A DNA stretch of 64,000 nt from Streptomyces antarcticus (GTDB taxonomy: Bacteria > Actinomycetota > Actinomycetes > Streptomycetales > Streptomycetaceae). Below are positions 17,248-24,395 of this stretch, piece after piece; position 1 is the stretch's first letter, and each line of letters opens with the position of its first letter. Location of the stretch: contig NZ_JAPNLM010000002.1 of the NCBI RefSeq assembly GCF_026627255.1, forward strand, positions 186,001 to 250,000, written 5' to 3'. The notes under the pieces were generated by a model that made no database searches, was not told the DNA's origin, and saw only the letters and a program-made list of their open reading frames with translations. The position numbers and the translations under genes were made by a program.

Positions 17248-18030
17248 CTACGCGGCGGGACCTTCCGGCGCCTTCGCGTCGGCCGCTACGGCGGCCGTTT
17301 GTGGGGCGGCCGTGTCGGCCTCGCGGTCGGGCGCGAGCGGGTCGGTCACCGTGCCGGACTCCTCGTCGAAGAGCCCCTGCGCCAGCCTGGTCACCGCTGA
17401 GGGGACCGGCGGCGCCAGGTCGGCCACAGCTCGGAGACCGGACAGGACGTCGTCGGGTCGCACGGCAGGTGTCAGATGCCGAACAACCAGCCGCAGTATC
17501 GCACAAGCATGGTCCAGAGGCCTATCAACCTGGGCGGGAAGCGCTTCCAGAGTGACCACCGCGCCGCGCGTGTCGAAGGTCCGCATGCCGTTCTTCGTCC
17601 GGCGCTGGACCTCCACCGTCTCGGCGGCGAGGAAGGCCGTGACGGCGCGTTCGGCCTCGGCCGGGTCCACTCCGTCCAGGCGCAGCTCCCACACGGAGGC
17701 GGTGAGCCGGTCGGCGAGGCCCGAGGTGCGGGCCTCCACGGCGTCGATGATGTCGAGGCCGGCCGGCATCGACTCGTCGAGCAGCTCACGGAGCTTCTCG
17801 GGGTCGCGCGGCTCGGCGAGGGCGATCTCGAGGTACTCGGCCTCGCTGCCGGTCCCGGTCGGGGCGGCGTTGGCGTACGAGACGCGGGGGTGCGGGGTGA
17901 AGCCGGCCGAGTACGCCATGGGCACCTCGGCGCGGCGCAGGGCCCGCTCGAACGCCCGCTGGAAGTCGCGGTGGCTGGTGAACCGGAGGCGGCCGCGCTT
18001 GGTGTAGCGCAGTCGGATGCGCTGCACCAC
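17248..18030 (-). CDS. TIGR03936-type radical-SAM-associated protein (DUF2344)
   Basis: The 260-residue minimum form starts at GTG 18030, with the family core VQRIRLRYTKRGRLRFTSHRDFQRAFERALRRA at the N-terminus and GFTPHPRVSYANAAPTG. The family is found beside or fused to the TIGR03960 radical SAM protein; here that partner is encoded at 19604-21526, one gene away. The molecular role is unknown; its constant neighbourhood with rne and rplU suggests an RNA or translation function (inference). The C-terminal 50 residues are low complexity. No good ribosome binding site precedes GTG 18030; an in-frame CTG at 18069 does have one and would add 13 residues (LGKRQTEGPPPAP). Confidence 0.88.
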   Translation of the reverse strand: MVQRIRLRYTKRGRLRFTSHRDFQRAFERALRRAEVPMAYSAGFTPHPRVSYANAAPTGTGSEAEYLEIALAEPRDPEKLRELLDESMPAGLDIIDAVEARTSGLADRLTASVWELRLDGVDPAEAERAVTAFLAAETVEVQRRTKNGMRTFDTRGAVVTLEALPAQVDRPLDHACAILRLVVRHLTPAVRPDDVLSGLRAVADLAPPVPSAVTRLAQGLFDEESGTVTDPLAPDREADTAAPQTAAVAADAKAPEGPAA

Positions 18031-18066
18031 CGGTGCGGGTGGCGGGCCTTCGGTCTGTCGCTTGCC

Positions 18067-18083
18067 CAGTGGTTCTTCTCCTT
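18067..18083 (-). promoter_or_regulatory. Strong ribosome binding site before an in-frame CTG codon
   Basis: On the minus strand, AAGGAG (18078-18083) is followed after 8 nt by CTG (18067-18069), in frame with the TIGR03936-type gene. The GTG pair at 18025-18030 lacks a comparable site. This favours a rare CTG start. Confidence 0.55.
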
Positions 18084-18153
18084 GTGCGGGGCTCCGCGGC
18101 CGGCGCGTCGCCCTGAGGTCTGTGGGGCCTGCGGGCCACGCCCCGCCTCCGGC

Positions 18154-19491
18154 TCACCCCTGCCGTTCGTGGAGGGAGATCTCGGGAGCGGGCGTGTTGC
18201 CTGCGGCCTTCTTACTACCCAGAGTACGCGCCCCTGACCTCACCGGTTCCCGGGAAGGGGTACCGAACAGTGCCTGCCGTACGCCGGCACGTGCCTCCCG
18301 TACCGCGGCGCGTGCCGTGCGCCACACCTCGCGCGCGAAATGCCCGGCGGGAGTGGCGACCTGCCGGTAGGCCCAGGCCGCGGGACGGGCGACGAGCCCG
18401 CGCCACAGCAGGAGCAGCCCGCGCCCCACGGCCCGGCTGACGCGGCCGGCCAGCCGCCAGGCGCCGAGGAGGAAGTGCCCGAGCGGCGTGAGCACGTACG
18501 CGTACAGCCCGCGCGCGGTCCGGGCGAGCCCCCGGCCGAGCGGGGCCAGCAGGTAGCGGTGGGCCGCGGCGGCGCCGGGGCCCACCACGTACCGCCAGGC
18601 GGCGGCCCAGGGCCAGACGAGCAGGGCCTTGGCCAGCCAGGCGAGGGCGCGCCCCGCGGGGACCAGGACGTAGCGCCACAGCGCTGCCCACGGCCAGACG
18701 AACACGGCGCGCAGGAGCGCCGGGAGGAACCGGGCGAGGCCGTGCCCGGCCGGGGTGAGGACGTGGCGGTACAGCCACCGGGCCAGCTGGCCCGCGCCGC
18801 GGACCGGCGGAACCAGCAGGTGGCGGTAGCCGGCGGCGAGGAGCCGGACGGTGCCCGCGCCGAGCGGCCGGAGCACGGAGCGGCCGAAGACCCGGACCGC
18901 CCGTACGAGCCCGTGGCCGGCCGGGCGCAGCAGGTACAGGAGCAGCCGCCGGCCGAGCGGCGTCAGGACATGGCGCCAGAGCCCGGTCCAGGGCCACACG
19001 CACACGGCCTTCGCCAGCCACTCCACCACCACGGCCGCCCACCGCCCGCACCACGCGAGCCCCCGCCCGAGCGGAGTCAGCACGTACCGCCACAGCGCGG
19101 AACCGGCGGGTACGAGGAGGTGACGCCACGCGGCGGCCCACGGCCAGTAGCAGACGGCGAGGAACACCCAGCGCAGGACCAGTCCCGTGCCCCGTGCGAG
19201 CCGGGCGGCCGCCCTGCCGAGCGGGGTCAGGACGTACCGGTACAGCCGCGCGAACAGCCAGGCCACCGCGTCGCCGGCCGGCCGCAGGGCGCGGCGGTGC
19301 ACGGCGCGGGCGCAGAGGACCAGCAGGTCCCAGACCATCCGCAGCGGCAGCAGGATGAGCACGGCCACGATCCGTACGGGGATCCGCACGACGGCGAAGA
19401 CGCACCCCTGGCCCTCCGGCCGGGCGGGGGTCCCGGGCCCGGGACGGGGTTCGGGATCGGGGCCCGGTCGTTTCCGCATGTCGACGATCAT
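18154..19491 (-). CDS. Trp/Arg/Pro repeat protein of unknown function
   Basis: I recognise no domain in this 445-residue, strongly basic protein. After a hydrophobic stretch (about 31-60) it is built of at least 13 degenerate copies of [WY]R[YH]VL[TV]P[LA]G. The prolines at 71, 90, 128, 140, 178, 190, 209, 228, 247, 278, 305, 317 and 336 are spaced mostly 12 or 19 residues apart, or by sums of these. The block recurs every 50 residues (P90/140/190 and P128/178/228/278), and four WPW motifs (about 116, 166, 266, 293) immediately precede a WR[YH]. The segments alternate hydrophobic and cationic, so membrane-surface or re-entrant helices are plausible. There is no signal peptide. It lies between two radical-SAM-linked genes, 84-124 bp from the downstream one, in one direction. 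The ATG at 19491 is the start; ATG 19479 is possible. Confidence 0.75.
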   Translation of the reverse strand: MIVDMRKRPGPDPEPRPGPGTPARPEGQGCVFAVVRIPVRIVAVLILLPLRMVWDLLVLCARAVHRRALRPAGDAVAWLFARLYRYVLTPLGRAAARLARGTGLVLRWVFLAVCYWPWAAAWRHLLVPAGSALWRYVLTPLGRGLAWCGRWAAVVVEWLAKAVCVWPWTGLWRHVLTPLGRRLLLYLLRPAGHGLVRAVRVFGRSVLRPLGAGTVRLLAAGYRHLLVPPVRGAGQLARWLYRHVLTPAGHGLARFLPALLRAVFVWPWAALWRYVLVPAGRALAWLAKALLVWPWAAAWRYVVGPGAAAAHRYLLAPLGRGLARTARGLYAYVLTPLGHFLLGAWRLAGRVSRAVGRGLLLLWRGLVARPAAWAYRQVATPAGHFAREVWRTARAAVREARAGVRQALFGTPSREPVRSGARTLGSKKAAGNTPAPEISLHERQG

Positions 19492-19506
19492 GTCCCTGAC
19501 GACGCA

Positions 19507-19542
19507 CGGGAGGCCCCCACCGTTGCGGGTGGGGGCCTCCCG
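19507..19542 (-). terminator. Terminator after the TIGR03960 radical SAM gene
   Basis: A 15-bp perfect stem (CGGGAGGCCCCCACC and complement) with a short loop lies between the radical SAM stop and the start of the repeat-protein gene. It implies that the repeat protein has its own promoter or depends on read-through. Confidence 0.8.
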
Positions 19543-19603
19543 ATGCGCAGGTGTTACGCGGCGCCGGCGGATCCGTCCTGGCGAACGGCCGCTTCGGGTC
19601 CGG

Positions 19604-21526
19604 CTACTTCACGACCGTGAGCGGCAGCAGCTTCTTGCCGGTGGGGCCGATCTGGATGTCGAGGTCGAGCTGCGGGCACACGCCGCAGTCGAAGCACGGG
19701 GTCCAGCGGCAGTCCTCGACCTCGGTCTCGTCGAGGGCGTCCTGCCAGTCCTCCCAGAGCCAGTCCTTGTCGAGACCGGAGTCCAGGTGGTCCCAGGGCA
19801 GGACCTCCTCGTAGGTGCGCTCGCGGGTCGTGTACCAGGCGACGTCCACGCCGTGCGCGGGCAGCGCCTTCCCGGCGGCCTCCATCCAGCGGTCGTAGCT
19901 GAAGTGCTCGCGCCAGCCGTCGAAGCGGCCGCCGGACTCGTACACGGCGCGGATGACGTCGCCGACGCGGCGGTCGCCGCGCGAGAGGAGGCCCTCGACG
20001 ACGCCCGGCTTGCCGTCGTGGTAGCGGAAGCCGATGGAACGGCCGTACTTCTTGTCCCCGCGGAGCTTGTCGCGGAGCTTGCCGAGGCGGGCGTCCGTCT
20101 CCTCCGCCGACAGCTGCGGCGCCCACTGGAACGGGGTGTGCGGCTTCGGCACGAACCCGCCGATCGACACCGTGCAGCGGATGTCGTTCTGGCCGGAGAC
20201 CTCTCGGCCCTTGGCGATGACGTTGACCGCCATGTCGCCGATCTGGAGCACGTCCTCGTCGGTCTCGGTCGGCAGGCCGACCATGAAGTACAGCTTCACC
20301 TGGCGCCAGCCGTTGCCGTACGCCGTGGAGACGGTCCGGATCAGGTCCTCTTCCGAGACCATCTTGTTGATGACCTTGCGCATGCGCTCGGAGCCGCCCT
20401 CGGGGGCGAAGGTCAGGCCGGAGCGGCGCCCGTTGCGGGCGAGCTCGTTGGCCAGGTCCACGTTGAAGGCGTCGACGCGGGTCGACGGGAGGGACAGGCC
20501 CACCTTGTCGTCGGAGTAGCGGTCCGCGAGGCCCTTGGCGATGTCGGCGATCTCGGTGTGGTCCGCGGAGGACAGCGACAGCAGGCCGACCTCCTCGAAG
20601 CCGGTCGCCTTCAGGCCCTTCTCGACCATCTCGCCGATGCCGGTGATGCTTCGCTCCCGCACGGGGCGCGTGATCATGCCGGCCTGGCAGAAACGGCAGC
20701 CGCGGGTGCAGCCGCGGAAGATCTCCACCGACATCCGCTCGTGGACGGTCTCGGCGAGCGGGACCAGCGGCTGCTTCGGGTACGGCCACTCGTCGAGGTC
20801 CATGACGGTGTGCTTGGACACGCGCCACGGCACGCCGGAGCGGTTCGGGACGACGCGGCCGATGCGGCCGTCGGGCAGGTACTCGACGTCGTAGAAGCCC
20901 GGGACGTAGACGCCGCCGGTCTTCGCGAGGCGCAGCAGGACTTCCTCGCGTCCGCCCGGACGGCCCTCGGCCTTCCAGGCGCGGATGATCTCGGTCACGT
21001 CGAGGACGGCCTGCTCGCCGTCGCCGATGACCGCGCAGTCGATGAACTCCGCGATCGGCTCGGGGTTGAAGGCCGCGTGGCCGCCCGCGAGGACGATCGG
21101 GTGGTCGACGGTGCGGTTGCGGGCCTCCAGCGGGATGCCCGCGAGGTCCAGCGCCGTGAGCATGTTGGTGTAGCCGAGCTCGGTGGAGAAGGAGAGCCCG
21201 AAGACGTCGAACGCCGACACCGGGCGGTGCGAGTCGACGGTGAACTGCGGCACCTTGTGCTCGCGCATCAGCTCTTCGAGGTCCGGCCACACGCTGTACG
21301 TGCGCTCGGCGAGGACGCCCTCGCGCTCGTTGAGCACCTCGTACAGGATCATGACGCCCTGGTTGGGCAGCCCGACCTCGTACGCGTCCGGGTACATGAG
21401 CGCCCAGCGGACGTCACAGGCGTCCCAGTCCTTGACGGTGGAGTTCAGCTCTCCGCCGACGTACTGGATCGGCTTCTGGACGTGCGGAAGCAGGGCCTCG
21501 AGCTGAGGGAAGACCGACTCGGTCAT
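19604..21526 (-). CDS. TIGR03960-type B12-binding/radical SAM protein
   Basis: The 640-residue protein starts at the ATG at 21526 (MTESVFPQLEALLPHVQ); a GTG directly before it is also possible. The N-terminal part (about 20-200) resembles a B12-binding-like fold with WALMYPDAYEVGLPNQG. The radical SAM core (about 240-480) carries the 4Fe-4S motif CTRGCRFC, FAPEGGSERMRKVINK and KLYFMVGLPTETDED. The C-terminus has a further Cys group (CFDCGVCPQ). It should cleave S-adenosylmethionine reductively in the cytosol, but the substrate of the family is unknown. In many genomes this protein is adjacent or fused to the TIGR03936 protein; here a repeat-protein gene lies between them. Confidence 0.93.
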   Translation of the reverse strand: MTESVFPQLEALLPHVQKPIQYVGGELNSTVKDWDACDVRWALMYPDAYEVGLPNQGVMILYEVLNEREGVLAERTYSVWPDLEELMREHKVPQFTVDSHRPVSAFDVFGLSFSTELGYTNMLTALDLAGIPLEARNRTVDHPIVLAGGHAAFNPEPIAEFIDCAVIGDGEQAVLDVTEIIRAWKAEGRPGGREEVLLRLAKTGGVYVPGFYDVEYLPDGRIGRVVPNRSGVPWRVSKHTVMDLDEWPYPKQPLVPLAETVHERMSVEIFRGCTRGCRFCQAGMITRPVRERSITGIGEMVEKGLKATGFEEVGLLSLSSADHTEIADIAKGLADRYSDDKVGLSLPSTRVDAFNVDLANELARNGRRSGLTFAPEGGSERMRKVINKMVSEEDLIRTVSTAYGNGWRQVKLYFMVGLPTETDEDVLQIGDMAVNVIAKGREVSGQNDIRCTVSIGGFVPKPHTPFQWAPQLSAEETDARLGKLRDKLRGDKKYGRSIGFRYHDGKPGVVEGLLSRGDRRVGDVIRAVYESGGRFDGWREHFSYDRWMEAAGKALPAHGVDVAWYTTRERTYEEVLPWDHLDSGLDKDWLWEDWQDALDETEVEDCRWTPCFDCGVCPQLDLDIQIGPTGKKLLPLTVVK

Positions 21527-21602
21527 CACGCGACTTTCATGAAGCGGGCGGGGGACGACTCTCAAGCGTACCCCGGGGGCACACCCGCCCCTCCCCGCGT
21601 GA

Positions 21603-23138
21603 TCATCCGAGCGCGGCCCGCAGTGCCGGGTCGGCCGCCGCCGCCCACACGTCGGGGAGTTCGCGTTCGCGGCGCTCGGCCAGGGCCTCCTCCCGTCCGT
21701 ACAGGACGCCCCAGGTGAAGCCCGGTTCCCCGGCTCCGTGCGCCTGGACGGCGAGGCCGCGCAGGGCTTCGCGGGCCACCACGCCGTCCTGGTGGTCGCC
21801 GAGCAGGGACTGCACCGACTTCACCGCCTCGGCGAGCCGCTTCGCCGGTTTGCCGAGCGCGGGAACGGCCGCCTCGGCCGCGTAGCGGGCGCGCTTGGCC
21901 GCCTTGCGGGCGTCGTGCAGGGCCCGGTCGCGGTCGGCGCCCGCGTCCATGGCCAGCGCGACTTCGACCCGTCCGGCGAGGCGCTCGAAGTCGCGGAGCA
22001 CGGCCGCGGGCAGCACCTCGCGCGCGGGTCCGGCGGCGGCGTCGCGCAGCGGCGGGTCGTCCAGCAGCGCGTCGAGGGAGTCCAGCAGGGCGACGTACCT
22101 CTTGCCGTCGAGCACGGCCAGGGCCCGGCGCCGCGATCCGGCGCGGCGGGTGGTGTTCCACACGCGCAGGCGGCTGCGGACCGGGCCCGTCACCAGGGTG
22201 CGCGGGACCTCGCCCAGGTGGGTCTGGATCCGCTCCAGGAGGACCTCCTGGTCGCGGTCGACGCCGAGTTCGGCGGCCAGCCAGCGCAGTTCCTCGCCGA
22301 CCGGGTCGGTGACGTCGCGGTCGAGCACCTTGCGGTAGGTCTTGAAGGCGCTGCGCAGCCGGCGGGTGGCGACCCGCATCTGGTGGACGGAGTCCGGCAG
22401 GTTCCGCCGGACGGCCGGGTCCTGGGCGACGAGCGTGTCGCGCTGCGCGCGCAGGTACGCGAGCACCTGGGCGCCCGCCGTCGCGTCCGGGCCGGCGTCT
22501 CCGGGCCGGGCGGGGGGTTCGGCTCCCGTCTCGGCGAGGGCCCGGGCGAGTTTGGAGGGGGCGTCGGAGACCTTGAGCCCGGCCTTGCGGAAGGTCTTCT
22601 CGACCGCGTCGAGCAGTCCGGGGTCCACTCCGTCGGCGAGTTCCACCTCGACTTCGGTCCAGGCGGCGCGGGCGCCGCTCCGCTCGGCGCGGACCGCGTC
22701 GGTGGCCAGCTCCGCGAGGAGGGCGCCGTCGGCGCCGAGGAGGTGGCTGATCCGGCGCGAGGAGACCAGCCGGACCTGCGGGGCCAGGCCGGTGCCCCGG
22801 ACGCGGGAGCGGACCAGTGCGGCGAGGGAGTCGGGGAGGGCGTCGCCGAGCGGGGCCCCGATCTCGTCGCGGACGCCCGGGGAGACGGGCAGTTTGAGGT
22901 GCCAGCCGGCGTCCGCGCCGCCGGTTCTGCGGCGCAGGGTGAGGCCGTCGGCGGCGAGCCGCCGGTCGGGTGTGTCGTAGTAGACGGCGTCGAGTTCGAC
23001 GGTGCCCTGGTCGGTCACGGCCGTGATCCCGGCCGTGCCCGTCAAGTCCGGCACCTCGCCGCGGGCCGGCCCGGAGCCCTTCTTGCCGGCCCGTGTGAAC
23101 TCGAACTTCCGCTCGATCTCGCGCTTCGTTTCCGCCAT
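21603..23138 (-). CDS. CYTH and CHAD domain protein
   Basis: The 511-residue protein has an N-terminal CYTH tunnel domain (about 1-200) opening with EIERKF, the hallmark of triphosphate-binding enzymes (adenylate cyclase CyaB/thiamine triphosphatase). A C-terminal CHAD domain (about 225-505) is rich in conserved His/Arg helices, such as DSVHQMRVATRRLRSAFKTYR, which bind polyphosphate. The combination is probably a polyphosphate- or triphosphate-handling phosphohydrolase, acting in the cytosol or on polyphosphate granules. The substrate is unproven. It starts at the ATG at 23138, 49 bp after rodA, and may be the last gene of the cell-shape transcript. Confidence 0.93.
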   Translation of the reverse strand: MAETKREIERKFEFTRAGKKGSGPARGEVPDLTGTAGITAVTDQGTVELDAVYYDTPDRRLAADGLTLRRRTGGADAGWHLKLPVSPGVRDEIGAPLGDALPDSLAALVRSRVRGTGLAPQVRLVSSRRISHLLGADGALLAELATDAVRAERSGARAAWTEVEVELADGVDPGLLDAVEKTFRKAGLKVSDAPSKLARALAETGAEPPARPGDAGPDATAGAQVLAYLRAQRDTLVAQDPAVRRNLPDSVHQMRVATRRLRSAFKTYRKVLDRDVTDPVGEELRWLAAELGVDRDQEVLLERIQTHLGEVPRTLVTGPVRSRLRVWNTTRRAGSRRRALAVLDGKRYVALLDSLDALLDDPPLRDAAAGPAREVLPAAVLRDFERLAGRVEVALAMDAGADRDRALHDARKAAKRARYAAEAAVPALGKPAKRLAEAVKSVQSLLGDHQDGVVAREALRGLAVQAHGAGEPGFTWGVLYGREEALAERRERELPDVWAAAADPALRAALG

Positions 23139-23187
23139 GGACCGAATTTAGTCCTGAACGGGACGTGACTCCAGGGTGAACGGGGCA

Positions 23188-24390
23188 TTAGGCCGACAAC
23201 GGCCGTTGCACCTTGATCGACTGCAACAGCCCGACGGCGACCCAGACGGCGAACATCGAGGAGCCTCCGTACGAGACGAAGGGCAGCGGGAGCCCGGCCA
23301 CCGGCATGATCCCGAGGGTCATCCCGATGTTCTCGAAGGACTGGAACGCGAACCAGGCGATGATGCCCGCGCACACGATGGTCCCGTAGAGCTCGGTGGT
23401 CTCGCGGGCGATCATGCAGGCCCGCCACAGGATGACGCCGATCAGGACGAGGATGAGCCCGGCGCCGATGAAGCCGAGCTCCTCCCCCGCGACCGTGAAG
23501 ACGAAGTCGGTCTGCTGCTCCGGCACGAACTGGCCGGTGGTCTGCGAGCCCTTGAAGAGCCCGGAGCCGGTCAGTCCGCCCGAGCCGATGGCGATGCGGG
23601 CCTGGTTGGTGTTGTAGCCGACGCCCGCCGGATCCAGCTCGGGGTTGGCGAAGGCGGCGAAGCGGTTGATCTGGTACTCGTCGAGGACGCCGAGCTGCCA
23701 GATCAGGACGGCTCCGCCGGCGCCCGAGCCGAGCAGGCCGAGGACCCACCGGTTGGAGGCCCCGGAGGCCAGCAGGACGCCGAGCACGATGACGACCATC
23801 ACCATGACGGAGCCGAGGTCGGGCATCAGCATGACGATGCCCATGGGGGCGGCCGCCAGGCACAGGGCCTTGACGACCGTGCGGTGGTCGGGATGGGAGA
23901 GGTCTCCCGCGTCCACCCGGGTGGCCAGCAGCATCGCCATGACCAGGATGATCGTGATCTTCACGAACTCGGAGGGCTGGAGGGAGAATCCGCCGCCGAT
24001 CACGATCCACGCGTGGGCGCCGTTGATGGTGGCGCCGAGCGGGGTGAGGACGGCGAGGATGAGCACCAGCGAGAGCCCGTACAGCACGGGCACCGCGCCG
24101 CGCAGGGTGCGGTGGCCGAGCCAGACGGTGCCGATCATCAGGACCAGGCCGATGCCGGTGTTCAGCGCGTGCCGGAACAGGAAGTAGTACGGGTCGCCCT
24201 GGTTGAGCTGGGTCCGGTTGCGGGTCGCCGACCACACCAGCAGGGCGCCGATGAGGGACAGCGCGAGGGCGGACAGGAGTATCGGCCAGTCGAGCCGGCG
24301 CACGACGGAGTCGCGGGCGGTCATCCTGGCCATCGCCCCGCGCTGCTCGGGCGCGTACCGGGAGACGGAGAACTTGTTGGCGGTCTGCAT
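23188..24390 (-). CDS. rodA: RodA, SEDS peptidoglycan polymerase
   Basis: The 400-residue integral membrane protein has about ten helices and the SEDS signature segments INGAHAWIVIGGGFSLQPSEFVK, PDLGSV, NNQ-like YNTNQARIAIGSGG, the QTDFVFTVAGEELGF loop and the C-terminal GLPLPFVSYGGSS. RodA polymerises glycan strands from lipid II in partnership with a class B PBP; the cognate PBP2 is encoded 5 bp upstream. The ATG at 24390 gives MQTANKFSVSRYAPEQRG. It is the fifth gene of the mreB-mreC-mreD-mrdA-rodA order. Confidence 0.96.
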   Translation of the reverse strand: MQTANKFSVSRYAPEQRGAMARMTARDSVVRRLDWPILLSALALSLIGALLVWSATRNRTQLNQGDPYYFLFRHALNTGIGLVLMIGTVWLGHRTLRGAVPVLYGLSLVLILAVLTPLGATINGAHAWIVIGGGFSLQPSEFVKITIILVMAMLLATRVDAGDLSHPDHRTVVKALCLAAAPMGIVMLMPDLGSVMVMVVIVLGVLLASGASNRWVLGLLGSGAGGAVLIWQLGVLDEYQINRFAAFANPELDPAGVGYNTNQARIAIGSGGLTGSGLFKGSQTTGQFVPEQQTDFVFTVAGEELGFIGAGLILVLIGVILWRACMIARETTELYGTIVCAGIIAWFAFQSFENIGMTLGIMPVAGLPLPFVSYGGSSMFAVWVAVGLLQSIKVQRPLSA

Positions 24391-24395
24391 GTCCT

